From an uncultured Planctomycetaceae bacterium (lineage in GTDB: Bacteria > Planctomycetota > Planctomycetia > Pirellulales > UBA1268), in the NCBI GenBank assembly GCA_903958265.1, contig CAJBSQ010000024.1, positions 1-18,547 on the forward strand: a DNA stretch of 18,547 nt, written 5' to 3'. Below are positions 1-7,896 of the stretch, one piece after another. The translations under genes and the position numbers were made by a program. Positions within the stretch are counted from its first letter, which is position 1; every line of letters begins with the position of its first letter. Below the pieces are notes generated by a model, which worked only from the letters and a program-made list of their open reading frames with translations, had not been told where the DNA came from and searched no databases.

Positions 1-183
1 CCGGGCAGCCGGAGGCATCGCGAAATCGGGCTGCCCGATCGAGAGATTGATCGGGTCGTCGAGCCGCGCTGCGAGATCGAAGGCCTTGCGGATGCCCGAT
101 GAGTCAAACGCCGCCGCCCGCCTCGACACGCTCCACCGCGGACGCCCGCTCTGCTCGGGTGGATTCAGGGCGTGGTCGGTCAC
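1..183 (-). CDS. Class I/II PLP-dependent aminotransferase, N-terminal part (runs off the window)
   Basis: An open minus-strand frame runs from a GTG at 183 to the window edge with no stop. The 61 visible residues contain 'FDSSGIRKAFDLAARL' followed by 'PINLSIGQPDF', the usual N-terminus of aspartate aminotransferase-like fold-type I enzymes (the 'L.iGqPdF' block before the substrate-binding region). The PLP-binding lysine lies outside the window, so the substrate cannot be assigned. Two GTG starts are possible. The one at 183 lies 3 nt after the stop of the upstream TlpA-like gene. The one at 129 gives 'VSRRAAAFDSSGIRK', closer to the family's usual short N-terminus. The tight spacing suggests one transcript with the TlpA-like gene. 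Family assignment is fairly sure; start and substrate are not. Confidence 0.72.
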   Translation of the reverse strand, partial: MTDHALNPPEQSGRPRWSVSRRAAAFDSSGIRKAFDLAARLDDPINLSIGQPDFAMPPAAR

Positions 184-186
184 GCC

Positions 187-1365
187 TCAGCCCGCGTCCT
201 TGAAGAGTTCGGCGAGCCGCTCGGCCAGCTTCGCTCCCCGGGCGTTGAGCGTGATCACCTTGCCGTCGCGGCCGATCAGGATCAGCTGCGGGATGCCCGA
301 GATGCCGTAGAACTGGGCGATCGGATCCTGCCAGCCCTTGCCGGCGTAGATGATCGGCCACGGGATCTTGTTCTCGGCGACGAAGCTGTCGACCTTCTCC
401 TTCTCTTCATCGAGGCTGATGCCCACCACCTCGAAGCCCTTGGCGTGATACTTCTCGTACTGCTCGACCATGTTGGGGATCTCGGCGATGCAGGGGCCGC
501 ACCAGGTCGCCCAGAAGTCGACGAGCACGACCTTGCCGGCGAGTGACTTTTGGTCGAAGGGCTGGCCTCCGAGCAGGTCGCCCTTGATCTCCATCGGCTT
601 GCCGGGCAGCGACAGCAGCCGGAGCTTGCCGGCGAAGCTCTCGCCGAGTTCCTGGATCCGCGGATCCTTGCTCCCCGCGAGGATCGGGCCGAAGGTCGTC
701 AGCGCCTCCGCCGCCACCTGCTCGCCATCGGGAATCTGTTCGAGCGCTCCGCAGAGCTGCATCACCAGCCCGGCCGTCTGCTGGTCATCGGGGTTGGCGG
801 CCAACAAGGCGGCGGCCTTTTTGACGAGTGCGCTCGCCCCATCGAACTTTTCCTCGGCGAACATCTGCTGGGCCTCGGAAACGATCTGGAGCCGCTTGGC
901 CTCCATCGCCAGAGCAGGCACGGGGCTGGCCACGAGCGTCGCCGAAAACTCAGCCACCGCCTTGACCGCCGCCTCGTCTCCGAGTTGGCCCAGCCGCATC
1001 AGGCTGGCGAGTTTGAGCTTCGCGGCTTTCTCATAGAGCGGATCGTCGACCTTGACCTGCGGCAGGATCGCGTCGGCCGCCTGCACCGACACCCGGCTCA
1101 CGTCGCTGATGTAGGCGATCATCTCTTCCCGCGACTTGGGCTGGGTCTTGGGCGGAAGCAGACCCTCCACGAACGCCATCAGTTGTTCGGGGGTGCCCTT
1201 GGGGAGGGGCGGCACGGTGAGGGTCGCCGACTCAGCCTCGGCGGTCGCCGCAGCGCCGGGCTGCCGCGCCTCGACGACGGGAACCAGCACCGCCACCGCG
1301 GCGATGCCCGCGATCAGCGAAGGAACAAGCACGAGCGACAGGCGGGGCAAAACACGGTGCGACAT
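187..1365 (-). CDS. TlpA/ResA-like thioredoxin-domain protein, membrane-anchored or exported
   Basis: 392 aa. The chosen ATG at 1365 is preceded by GAGG about 5 nt upstream, and an N-terminal hydrophobic segment follows at residues 9-31, so the thioredoxin domain should face the periplasm. Residues about 50-255 are an Ala/Leu-rich helical region of unknown role with no recognised motif. The C-terminal third (about 258-392) is a TlpA/AhpC-TSA-type thioredoxin fold: 'GKVVLVDFWATWCGPC' has the redox pair Cys289/Cys292, and the cis-proline loop is 'GIPQ' (Pro359). Family members reduce disulfides, for example in cytochrome c maturation or general envelope redox. No cytochrome gene is visible here, so the partner is unknown. 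The aminotransferase start follows immediately. A longer start at 1467 is open but adds a non-conserved, basic stretch. Confidence 0.9.
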   Translation of the reverse strand: MSHRVLPRLSLVLVPSLIAGIAAVAVLVPVVEARQPGAAATAEAESATLTVPPLPKGTPEQLMAFVEGLLPPKTQPKSREEMIAYISDVSRVSVQAADAILPQVKVDDPLYEKAAKLKLASLMRLGQLGDEAAVKAVAEFSATLVASPVPALAMEAKRLQIVSEAQQMFAEEKFDGASALVKKAAALLAANPDDQQTAGLVMQLCGALEQIPDGEQVAAEALTTFGPILAGSKDPRIQELGESFAGKLRLLSLPGKPMEIKGDLLGGQPFDQKSLAGKVVLVDFWATWCGPCIAEIPNMVEQYEKYHAKGFEVVGISLDEEKEKVDSFVAENKIPWPIIYAGKGWQDPIAQFYGISGIPQLILIGRDGKVITLNARGAKLAERLAELFKDAG

Positions 1366-1431
1366 GAAACCCTCGGATGAATGGCAGGGGCCGCGCTCGG
1401 CCCCGGAAATCGACTGCAGATAGTACCCGCG

Positions 1432-1448
1432 TGCCGCCGGCTGCGGCA
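1432..1448 (-). terminator. Possible hairpin after the DUF11 gene
   Basis: A perfect 6-bp inverted repeat (TGCCGC / GCGGCA) with a 5-nt loop begins 16 nt past the DUF11 stop codon, within the 98-nt gap before the TlpA-like gene. There is no T-tract, so it is at best a weak or Rho-assisted terminator or a processing signal. Confidence 0.3.
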
Positions 1449-1463
1449 ACCGCGGGGCGACGG

Positions 1464-2615
1464 TCACTTCACGACCGTGCGGAACCGCACGAATCCGCTC
1501 TCGCCGGGGCGGAGCGTCTCCTTGAGCCGCCAGGTCAGCACGACGGAGCCGTCGTCACCGGTTTCGGTGACGAAGTCGGCCGGCACGCTCGCGGCGGCGG
1601 AGTCGGGAAGGTAGGTCAGGCGGGTGGGCAGGGCGTCGGCCAGCACGACGCCGGCGAGCGGGCGGTCGCCCGAGTTGAGCATCACGATCGTGAAGTCGAG
1701 TTCCTCGCCGGGCCGGGCCGTGTCGCTGCCGGCCCGCTTGCAGAGCGTGAGCTCGGCCCGCCCGGGCTCCTCGAAGCGGAGGGTCGCGGTGCCGCGATCG
1801 ACGGCCACGACCTCCGCGGCCTGGTCGTTGAGCAGCACGTTGGCCGCCTTGATGCAGGTCCAGGCGATCGGCACGTCGAAGCCCACCTGCACGAGCGGCC
1901 GCTGCCGCAGACGCTCGAGCTCCAACCGCTGATCGAGCACACCTTCCACCGGGCCCGCGAGGCCGTCGTCCTCGTGGGGCATGTCGCCCTGATCGACCGC
2001 GAGCGGCCCGAGTCGCTCCTGCACCGCGATCCCGGGGAGTGCCTTGCGGGCCGCTTCGAGGGACACAGTCTGCACCTTGCCGCAGACCGGCTGCCGCGTC
2101 TCCTCGAGCTCCACGGTCGCGTCGAGCGCCAGGCCACGCGGGCCCTCGGGCTGGGCGTCTTCGAGCGGCCGCGTCACCTCGCGGACCCCGCCGAACCGCG
2201 GCGCAAACACGCAGGCGCAGTTCGAGGTCACCAGCCGCACGCAGTCGGAATCGGGCATCTCATCGGCCGCGCGGTAGCGGGCCACCGTGTCGCCGGCCGT
2301 AAGATGACCAAGGTCCGCCGCGCCGACCGCGATCGCCGGCCGAGCGCCGTCGCCGCCGTCGCAGACCAGATACGGACCGACCACCGGCGGCGGCGGTTCG
2401 ACCGCGCAGGCAAGGCACGGCGCAGGAGAGCAGGCCGGGCCGCATTCCCCCGCCGTGACCGATCCGTGGCCATGAGCCTGCCGGCCACATCCGGCCCGGC
2501 AGCGACCGCCGATCCGGGGCAGGGGAGGGCAGGGGGCTTCGAGGCCGGTGCGGACCACGTGCGGATCCCGTCTGGCGACCATCTCCGCCGATACCTGTCG
2601 CACTTCCCCTGCCAC
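1464..2615 (-). CDS. DUF11-domain secreted protein (C-terminal part of a probably frameshifted gene)
   Basis: This frame is open down to the TGA at 1464 and contains the recognisable core of a planctomycete envelope protein. It has a Cys/Pro-rich stretch (about residues 28-75), then 'PYLVCDGGD', then 'GDTVARYRA...CVFAPRFGGVREV', and a C-terminal DUF11 (conserved-repeat, Ig-like) domain over about residues 285-383. Inside that domain are 'PGEELDFTIVMLNSGDRPL' and the closing 'GESGFVRFR'. DUF11 domains are typical of cell-surface proteins. The frame has no signal peptide of its own, and 2615 is a GTG without a convincing ribosome site. The upstream frame that starts at 2908 supplies a lipoprotein signal and is coupled to the preceding gene, so the full protein is best read as 2908 to 1464 with a -1 shift near 2606-2609. 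The composite would be about 481 aa. Confidence 0.75.
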   Translation of the reverse strand: MAGEVRQVSAEMVARRDPHVVRTGLEAPCPPLPRIGGRCRAGCGRQAHGHGSVTAGECGPACSPAPCLACAVEPPPPVVGPYLVCDGGDGARPAIAVGAADLGHLTAGDTVARYRAADEMPDSDCVRLVTSNCACVFAPRFGGVREVTRPLEDAQPEGPRGLALDATVELEETRQPVCGKVQTVSLEAARKALPGIAVQERLGPLAVDQGDMPHEDDGLAGPVEGVLDQRLELERLRQRPLVQVGFDVPIAWTCIKAANVLLNDQAAEVVAVDRGTATLRFEEPGRAELTLCKRAGSDTARPGEELDFTIVMLNSGDRPLAGVVLADALPTRLTYLPDSAAASVPADFVTETGDDGSVVLTWRLKETLRPGESGFVRFRTVVK

Positions 2616-2908
2616 CGCAGGGTCGGGCTTCCGGCCGCGGCGGACGCACGAGCATCGCCCGCGCCGGGATCTGCGGCCTGAGCTTCCGCTGGCTCAGCCA
2701 CCGCGATCGGCGTGGCTGGCCCGGCGGAGTCGAGCGCATCCATCGAATCGGAGACGGCGGCGGTGCCCAGGATCACCGCGGTCGGCATGGCCCGACAGGA
2801 GGCGAGCGACACGGCGGCCGTCGCGATCGCCGCGATCCTCAGCCAGCGCAGCCGCACGGCGGCCGGAGCCGCCTGCTGATCGCGTCGCTCGTCGGCACAC
2901 CGGGTCAT
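2606..2908 (-). CDS. N-terminal lipoprotein leader of the DUF11 gene, in the other frame
   Basis: From the ATG at 2908, which overlaps the preceding stop as ATGA, this frame encodes a basic stretch, a hydrophobic segment (about residues 22-37) and a lipobox 'LASC' with Cys38, followed by an Ala/Pro-rich linker to about residue 98. Beyond that the frame turns into Arg-rich sequence typical of a shadow frame, while the neighbouring minus frame takes on the DUF11 family's conserved blocks. I therefore read this as the N-terminus of the 1464-2615 protein. A -1 shift at the GGGG run (plus-strand cccc, 2606-2609) would join them. It could instead be a separate small lipoprotein, or a sequencing or assembly error may have dropped one base. 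Confidence 0.55.
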
Positions 2909-3582
2909 GGCAGCGTCTCCGGCGTTGGTTGGCGATTGCCAATCACGACCTCCGCCACCGGATCGCCGAGCGTGCGGGCGACCTCGAGCGCGTCGTCCCC
3001 CGGCTTGACGTCGAACCAGCCGGCGGGGACCGGATCAGGCTGCTCCGATTCGCACGAGGCGTAGACGATGCGCCGAACGTGGCCCCCGGTCGCAGCCGAC
3101 TCGAGATCGTCTTCGTCGATCACGATCTCGACGGGAAACCGCCAGGCCATGCCCGGTGGCGCTGCAAGCTTGGCCAGCACGCGCACCGAGGGAAAGAGTT
3201 CCTCCCCGTCGCGGCCCGGGATCCCCCCGATCCGCAGCCGGTAGGGTTGCCCGACCACGAGCCCGATCCGCAGCGGCCCGGGCCGCAGCATCGACCAGCC
3301 CTCCGCGGTTTCGATCGCCATCAGCAGCCCCTCCGGCCCACGAATCTCGACGGGCTGCACGCGATCGGGGAGCAACGTTTCCGGACAGGGACCATGCTGC
3401 AGCCACCCAGGGGCGCCAATCGCTCCCGTTAATGAGGTGCTGGCGAACGTTCCCGCCGGATTCGCCGCGGCAGCCTGGCGGGAAAACCCGGCCGAGGATG
3501 CCACGATGAGAACGGCGGTCGCCAGCGGCCCGAGGGCTAGCCGCAGCACGGTCCCTGTCCGGAACATCTGATTGCTCTTCAT
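2905..3582 (-). CDS. Secreted protein sharing a domain with the upstream lipoprotein
   Basis: 225 aa from the ATG at 3582, which shares one base with the upstream TAA (TAATG), so translation is probably coupled. Residues about 12-40 form a signal peptide ending in Ala-rich 'RQAAAA'. The mature part aligns by eye to the central domain of the 423-aa lipoprotein next door: 'RGPEGL' (81-86), 'YRLRIGGIPGRDGEELFPS' (114-132), then 'IDEDDLESAATGGHVRRIVY' (155-174) and 'VAEVVIGNRQ' near the end. No catalytic motif is visible, and the conserved positions look structural. I recognise the type as an uncharacterised planctomycete family and assign no function. The stop overlaps the next gene's ATG by 4 nt. 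Confidence 0.82.
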   Translation of the reverse strand: MKSNQMFRTGTVLRLALGPLATAVLIVASSAGFSRQAAAANPAGTFASTSLTGAIGAPGWLQHGPCPETLLPDRVQPVEIRGPEGLLMAIETAEGWSMLRPGPLRIGLVVGQPYRLRIGGIPGRDGEELFPSVRVLAKLAAPPGMAWRFPVEIVIDEDDLESAATGGHVRRIVYASCESEQPDPVPAGWFDVKPGDDALEVARTLGDPVAEVVIGNRQPTPETLP

Positions 3583-4853
3583 TACTCCATCGGCTCCGGC
3601 GGGCACGGGGCCTCGTCGCCCATGCCGCCGTGCATCATCCGGGCTCCGGCGTTGAGCGCATCGGGATCCATGCCGCCGTTGTCGACCCACCGCGTGCGAT
3701 CCTCGCGGGGCTGCTTGAGGTGGAGGTGGGGCACGTCGTGCCGTTCGAGCACGTAGGCGTGACGCGCCGGCTTGGGGTAGCTCAGCCCGGGAGACTCCTG
3801 CACGTGCAGCCCGACCGACCGCGACGGGGGCGGAATGTGCATCTTCGTGTGGTTGGTGATCGAGTGCCTCTGCAGCCCGGCCGGCACGCCCAGCGGAATG
3901 TGCGCGGGGCCGGGGAGGCCGATGGGCGTGCCCACCGACGGCATGCCGTACTGGGGCGCGGTCATGCCGGCCACGAAGGCCGGGGGCATCTCCGCAGGAT
4001 TGCCGCCGCAGGGCATGCCGAGCGGCGCCGCCAGCCCGGCCGGCATGGCCGTGCCCGAGCCGTTGTCGGCGAAGCCACCGACCCCGGCAGTGCCCGGCGA
4101 CTCCAGATCCTTGTTGCCGATCCGGATGATCGACAGGATCGACCCGCGACGGTCGGCCTCGACCACGGGGTCGCAGCCCGGATCAAGCCGCGTGCTCACG
4201 AGCGTCTCCACGCCCGCCACGGCGAGTTCCTGGTACTCGGCGTCGGGCAGGTACACGACCTTGGTGACGAAGTTTCCGCTGGTCACCTGATCGAGGTCTT
4301 CTTCCGTGAGCTGAAAGGGGACCGCGTTGTGCGCGAGATACGCCGCCGTGCGGGGCGTCACCGGCGCGACCTCCAGCGAGGGATAGAGTTCGATTCCTTC
4401 GCGGCCCGGGATGTCGGTGATCTTGAGGCGGTAGATCGCCCCTTGCGGAAAGTCGTAGCGGCCTGGCGCCACGAGCGGTTCGGAATCGAACCCGCCGCCG
4501 GCCGAGATGTCCCAGCGGATCTGCATGCCATCGGGGCCGACGAAGCCGACCTGCGAGGTCGGGGCCATGCCGTAAACGCCGCCGGAGCCACCAGGTCCCA
4601 GCGGACCACCCGCGCCCGCCGCGGCGAGCGCTGCCTCGTACGAGGCTGGCGTGATGATGCCGGGGCCGGGCCCCTCCACGCCGGGGCCTGGATGCTGGAG
4701 CATCGCGGCCGGCGGCAGGACGTTGGTGTGCGGCGTGGCGACCGGCCGAATCTGGGCGAGGCCGGTGAACGGGGAGTTCGCCGGGATCGTGCAGCCCGTG
4801 AGCGTGGCCGCCAGCGACACGCCAACGAAGCCCTGCAGACGACGCTTCAGCAT
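3582..4853 (-). CDS. Planctomycete-type lipoprotein, first gene of the envelope operon
   Basis: 423 aa. The ATG at 4853 has a strong GGAGGAA ribosome site about 6 nt upstream. Residues 1-20 are a basic, hydrophobic signal peptide, and 'LTGC' (18-21) is a lipobox with acylated Cys21. A Pro/Gly/Ala-rich linker (about 30-100) leads to a globular domain at about 101-255: 'GFVGPDGMQIRWD', 'YRLKITDIPGREGIELYPS' (141-159), 'LTEEDLDQVTSGNFVTKVVY' (182-201) and 'RRGSILSIIRIGNKDLE'. The rest is a Gly/Pro/Met-rich, then His/Pro-rich tail likely to be disordered. It resembles a recurrent uncharacterised planctomycete family. An envelope structural or anchoring role is inference. It starts a three-gene coupled unit with the secreted paralogue and the DUF11 protein. 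A 22-nt hairpin lies 58 nt upstream of the start. Confidence 0.88.
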   Translation of the reverse strand: MLKRRLQGFVGVSLAATLTGCTIPANSPFTGLAQIRPVATPHTNVLPPAAMLQHPGPGVEGPGPGIITPASYEAALAAAGAGGPLGPGGSGGVYGMAPTSQVGFVGPDGMQIRWDISAGGGFDSEPLVAPGRYDFPQGAIYRLKITDIPGREGIELYPSLEVAPVTPRTAAYLAHNAVPFQLTEEDLDQVTSGNFVTKVVYLPDAEYQELAVAGVETLVSTRLDPGCDPVVEADRRGSILSIIRIGNKDLESPGTAGVGGFADNGSGTAMPAGLAAPLGMPCGGNPAEMPPAFVAGMTAPQYGMPSVGTPIGLPGPAHIPLGVPAGLQRHSITNHTKMHIPPPSRSVGLHVQESPGLSYPKPARHAYVLERHDVPHLHLKQPREDRTRWVDNGGMDPDALNAGARMMHGGMGDEAPCPPEPME

Positions 4854-4911
4854 TGCAGTTCCTCCAGAATCCGAGCCCGAACCGTTCTCACGCGACCGCG
4901 GCGACGAGGCC

Positions 4912-4933
4912 CTTTCCGGCATGGGCCGGAAAG
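4912..4933 (-). promoter_or_regulatory. Perfect 9-bp hairpin in the leader of the lipoprotein operon
   Basis: CTTTCCGGC and GCCGGAAAG flank a 4-nt loop. On the minus strand this lies in the 5' region of the lipoprotein gene, ending 58 nt before its ATG. No U-tract follows. It could be a 5'-UTR stabilising hairpin, a protein-binding dyad in the shared promoter region with the divergent gene at 5061, or a barrier between the two transcription units. Confidence 0.5.
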
Positions 4934-5060
4934 CAGCTGTTCCGTACACTCGCCGCCGGTGACAGCGTCGAAGGACAGCCCGCGGTCGGTCCATCCACGA
5001 GAGTTGTTTCGACGCTCCAGCGCTGGTTTCTTTGGAAAAATCGACAGAGTCGACCTGATC

Positions 5061-6101
5061 GTGCCAACCCGCCCTCCCACCAGACTGCCCAGTTCACGGA
5101 GTTGCGTGGCCGCCCTCGCCGCGGCCGTGGGAGCGGCGGGGCTGTGCGCTGGCAGGGTCGCGGCGAATCAGCCTGCACCGAGCGTCTACCAGCGGCAGAC
5201 CGACGGGCCGGGAGCCGGTGCGGCCGAGGCCCCCACCGACACCTCGACCGACACCCCCACGGCGGCCACCTCGGCGGCGCCCGCCACCGCGGCCGTCGAA
5301 GACGCAGCGGCCCAGGCGGAACGGATCGTGGTGAGTTCTCTGGGGGTCATCGCCCGGGCCCCGTCGTTCGCCGTCAAGATCCGGCAGAAGGCCCGCGTCG
5401 GAGACCGCGTGCTCGTGGGGACGGGCCGCTACCTGCAATCGGGTGAAGGGGAGGAGCAGCGGTTTCGGTTCGATTCAACGCTGACGTGCGATTCGGAGAC
5501 GTTCGAGTTCACGGAGGTTTCCGACGGGCTGTTCTGCTGGACGCACCGGCACAACGGCGAGGAACCGCCGTCGCTGCAACGGATCGACGTGCGACGGGTG
5601 CGGGGCAAACTCCTCGATCTCAAGGCACCGGACGCGGCGGATGGGGCGTCGTACCTCGGTGGCCTGCAGCGGATGATCAGGCTGATGCGGCACTGGTTCC
5701 GGTTCACGAAGGCCACGCCCATCGACCTCGACGGTCAGCCCGTGTGGGTGGTCGAAGGGGGCTGGCACGCCGCCTTCCTCCCGATCGTGTTGCCGCAACT
5801 GAAGGCCAAGGCCGCGACCCCTGGCGGCATCGGGCCCGCTGACATGCCCGACGGCATGCCGTGGCAGGTTCGCCTGTCGATTGGCCGCAGCGATCTGATC
5901 CCGCGGCGGATCGAATGGCTCGCGATTCCCGGAACCCGACCGGTCGCCGACGGCCCGCTCGAAACGATCGCTGTGCTCGATCTCTACGACGCGGAAATCA
6001 ATGGCCCGGTCGACGCCACGGCCTTCTTCTACCAGCCGGCGACCGAGGGCCTGATCGACGTCACCGAGATGTACGTCACCACGCTCGGCCTCATGAGGTG
6101 A
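5061..6101 (+). CDS. Secreted LolA-like/uncharacterised planctomycete protein
   Basis: 346 aa from a GTG at 5061. This start puts a typical signal peptide at the N-terminus: basic 'PTRPPTRLPSSR', a hydrophobic core at about 15-32 and an Ala-rich cleavage region 'RVAAN'. A Thr/Ala/Pro-rich linker (about 50-85) follows. Residues about 90-340 read as a beta-rich lipoprotein-carrier-like fold: 'SFAVKIRQKARVGDRVLVGTG', then 'RFRFDSTLTCDSETFEFTEV', with a late 'AEINGPVDATAFFYQP' like the usual ending of LolA/DUF2092-like proteins. Such proteins bind lipids or lipoproteins in the periplasm, but no residue here proves that. The ribosome site is weak, and a second GTG at 5106 would cut into the signal peptide. 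The last 11 bp overlap the end of pdxA on the other strand. Confidence 0.78.
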   Translation: MPTRPPTRLPSSRSCVAALAAAVGAAGLCAGRVAANQPAPSVYQRQTDGPGAGAAEAPTDTSTDTPTAATSAAPATAAVEDAAAQAERIVVSSLGVIARAPSFAVKIRQKARVGDRVLVGTGRYLQSGEGEEQRFRFDSTLTCDSETFEFTEVSDGLFCWTHRHNGEEPPSLQRIDVRRVRGKLLDLKAPDAADGASYLGGLQRMIRLMRHWFRFTKATPIDLDGQPVWVVEGGWHAAFLPIVLPQLKAKAATPGGIGPADMPDGMPWQVRLSIGRSDLIPRRIEWLAIPGTRPVADGPLETIAVLDLYDAEINGPVDATAFFYQPATEGLIDVTEMYVTTLGLMR

Positions 6102-7167
6102 GCCGCGGCCAGCCCGCTTCCACAAGGCGGACAGCGGCATCGAGCGCCGAGATCATGCTCGACGGATCGGCAAGCCCGCGGCCCACGATGTCGAAGCCGG
6201 TACCGTGGGCGACACTTGTCCGCACCAGCGGCAGCCCGAGCGTGATGTTCACCGCGCGGTGCATGCCGAGGAGTTTGACGGGGATGTGCCCCTGGTCGTG
6301 GTACATCGCGACCACGCCGTCGAACTCACCGCGGCTGGCCCGCAGGAAGAGCGTGTCGGCGGGCAGCGGACCGGTCACGGCGATGCCTGCGGCGGCGAGT
6401 CGCGCCACCGCGGGCGCCACGATCCGCGACTCCTCGTCGCCGAACAGCCCCCCCTCGCCGCCGTGCGGGTTGACGGCGGCCACCGCGATCCGCGGCGGTC
6501 GACCGAGCAACGGCACGAGCAGGTCGGCCAACCGCCGACCGGCCGCCTCGATGCCCGACGACGACAGCCTTGCAACCGCCGACCGCAGCGACTCGTGAAG
6601 GGTCGCATGCACCACGCCGAGCCCACCGCGACCACCGGCGGGATCGGCGGGCAGCCAGAGCATCATCGACGCTGCGGCGTCAGGCAGGCCGCAGGCCCGG
6701 GCGAGCAGTTCGGTGTGGCCGGGCACGTCGTAGCCGGCGGCATGGAGGGCCTCCTTGTGGAGCGGGCCCGTCACGATGGCGGCGGCATGGCCGGCGCGGG
6801 TGGCGGCGAAGGCCACCTCGACAGCCCGGGCTGCCGACGCCCCACCGGCTGCGGAGACCGTTCCGGGCACGACGGCTTCTGAGCCGGCGACGCCACCAGG
6901 ATCGATCACCAGCACGGTGCCGGGGATCGAAGGCCTCGGATCGTCGACGGCCACCGACTCGATGTTCAGCCGCGGCATCCCGCGACGTCTTTCGAGCACC
7001 TCGCGGAGCAGTGCTGGCTCGGCGACCAGCCGCAGCCGCGCCCGGCCGTGCGCTGCGGTCGTTGCCCAGGTAAGGCAGGCCACTTCGGGGCCGATCCCGG
7101 CAGGGTCACCACAGGTGATCGCGACGGCTGGAAATGGCTGCGGAGGCGTCATCGTGGGTGAGACCAT
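6091..7167 (-). CDS. pdxA: 4-hydroxythreonine-4-phosphate dehydrogenase
   Basis: 358 aa, close to the family's usual length of about 330. It oxidises 4-phosphohydroxy-L-threonine to a product that decarboxylates to 3-amino-2-oxopropyl phosphate, in the DXP-dependent route to pyridoxal phosphate (cytosol). Visible signatures: 'ITCGDPAGIGPE' (17-28), 'GPLHKEAL' (134-141), 'GHTELLA' with His151, 'VVHATLH' with His187, 'NPHGGEGGLFG', and 'YHDQGHIPVKLLG' with His290. The three His match the metal ligands known for PdxA. 'HGTGFDIVGRGLADPSSM' closes the active site. The start is either the ATG at 7167 or the ATG at 7152 (5 residues shorter); neither has a clear ribosome site. It is divergent from the membrane-protein gene at 7324. 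Confidence 0.95.
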   Translation of the reverse strand: MVSPTMTPPQPFPAVAITCGDPAGIGPEVACLTWATTAAHGRARLRLVAEPALLREVLERRRGMPRLNIESVAVDDPRPSIPGTVLVIDPGGVAGSEAVVPGTVSAAGGASAARAVEVAFAATRAGHAAAIVTGPLHKEALHAAGYDVPGHTELLARACGLPDAAASMMLWLPADPAGGRGGLGVVHATLHESLRSAVARLSSSGIEAAGRRLADLLVPLLGRPPRIAVAAVNPHGGEGGLFGDEESRIVAPAVARLAAAGIAVTGPLPADTLFLRASRGEFDGVVAMYHDQGHIPVKLLGMHRAVNITLGLPLVRTSVAHGTGFDIVGRGLADPSSMISALDAAVRLVEAGWPRLTS

Positions 7168-7323
7168 GGTGTCGATCGGGCTCTCAAGCCTATAACGCCT
7201 GCGAAGGCTACGCATGCGTGGCCGTTGCGGAGGGGCGTTTGTGGCCGGTCGGTCCCGATCCAGCCACCGGCCCCAACGCTGCGGTCTTCGCCCAGATCAC
7301 CACGTGAGAAAGCGACCGAGGTC

Positions 7324-7896
7324 ATGGAGCAGGTGTTCACCAGGGCCGCGCTGTTCGCGGTCACGCTGCTGGTCACGACCGCGGGCCTCGGGCTGTGGCT
7401 CGGCGACCTCCACGGCGTGGTCGACCCCGCCGTGCTCCGCTGGGGCACGGTCCACCGGCTGACGGGCGTGCTGGCGGCACTCGTCGTGGTGCTCGTCAAC
7501 TGCCTCACCGTCACCTACTTCATCGGCACCGGCCGCTGGTGCCGCGAAGTGGTCGAATCGTACGGCCTCGACCAGCAGCTGATCGCCCGCAGCACGAGGC
7601 TCAAGCGGTCGGCCTTTCCGTTTGCCCTCGGAGGCGTGCTCGCGGTCATCGCCATCGTCGCGCTTGGCGGGGCCGCCGACCCCGCCGCAGGCCGTAAGGG
7701 CAGCAGCGACTGGGTCACGCCACACCTGATCGGCGGCATCGGATTGGCGGCGGCGATCGCCTGGTGCTTCCAGGCCCAGTTGCCGGCCATCCGCGGTCAG
7801 CATGCCCTGATCGACGACGTGATGGATGAGGTCCGTCGGGAGCGGACAGCCCGCGGCCTCGACGTGGAAACCGCTGGGACTCGTCAGCCGTCGTGA
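7324..7896 (+). CDS. Small four-helix membrane protein of unknown function
   Basis: 190 aa from the ATG at 7324, with GAGG close upstream. Hydrophobic segments at about residues 8-26, 47-67, 99-116 and 134-152 suggest four membrane helices, with a basic loop between helices 2 and 3 ('RSTRLKRS') and a charged C-terminal tail. His44 and His134 lie at the edges of helices 2 and 4 and could bind a metal or haem, but that is speculation. I do not recognise a named family. The stop overlaps the stop region of the convergent ZIP transporter gene by 13 bp. The 156-nt gap shared with pdxA should hold both promoters; I see no clear consensus boxes in it. Confidence 0.8.
   Translation: MEQVFTRAALFAVTLLVTTAGLGLWLGDLHGVVDPAVLRWGTVHRLTGVLAALVVVLVNCLTVTYFIGTGRWCREVVESYGLDQQLIARSTRLKRSAFPFALGGVLAVIAIVALGGAADPAAGRKGSSDWVTPHLIGGIGLAAAIAWCFQAQLPAIRGQHALIDDVMDEVRRERTARGLDVETAGTRQPS

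Noticed and set aside
3630..5060. Plus-strand open frame running into the 5061 gene without a stop
   Set aside because: It is antisense to the lipoprotein gene and Arg/His-rich; the real protein starts with a signal peptide at 5061.
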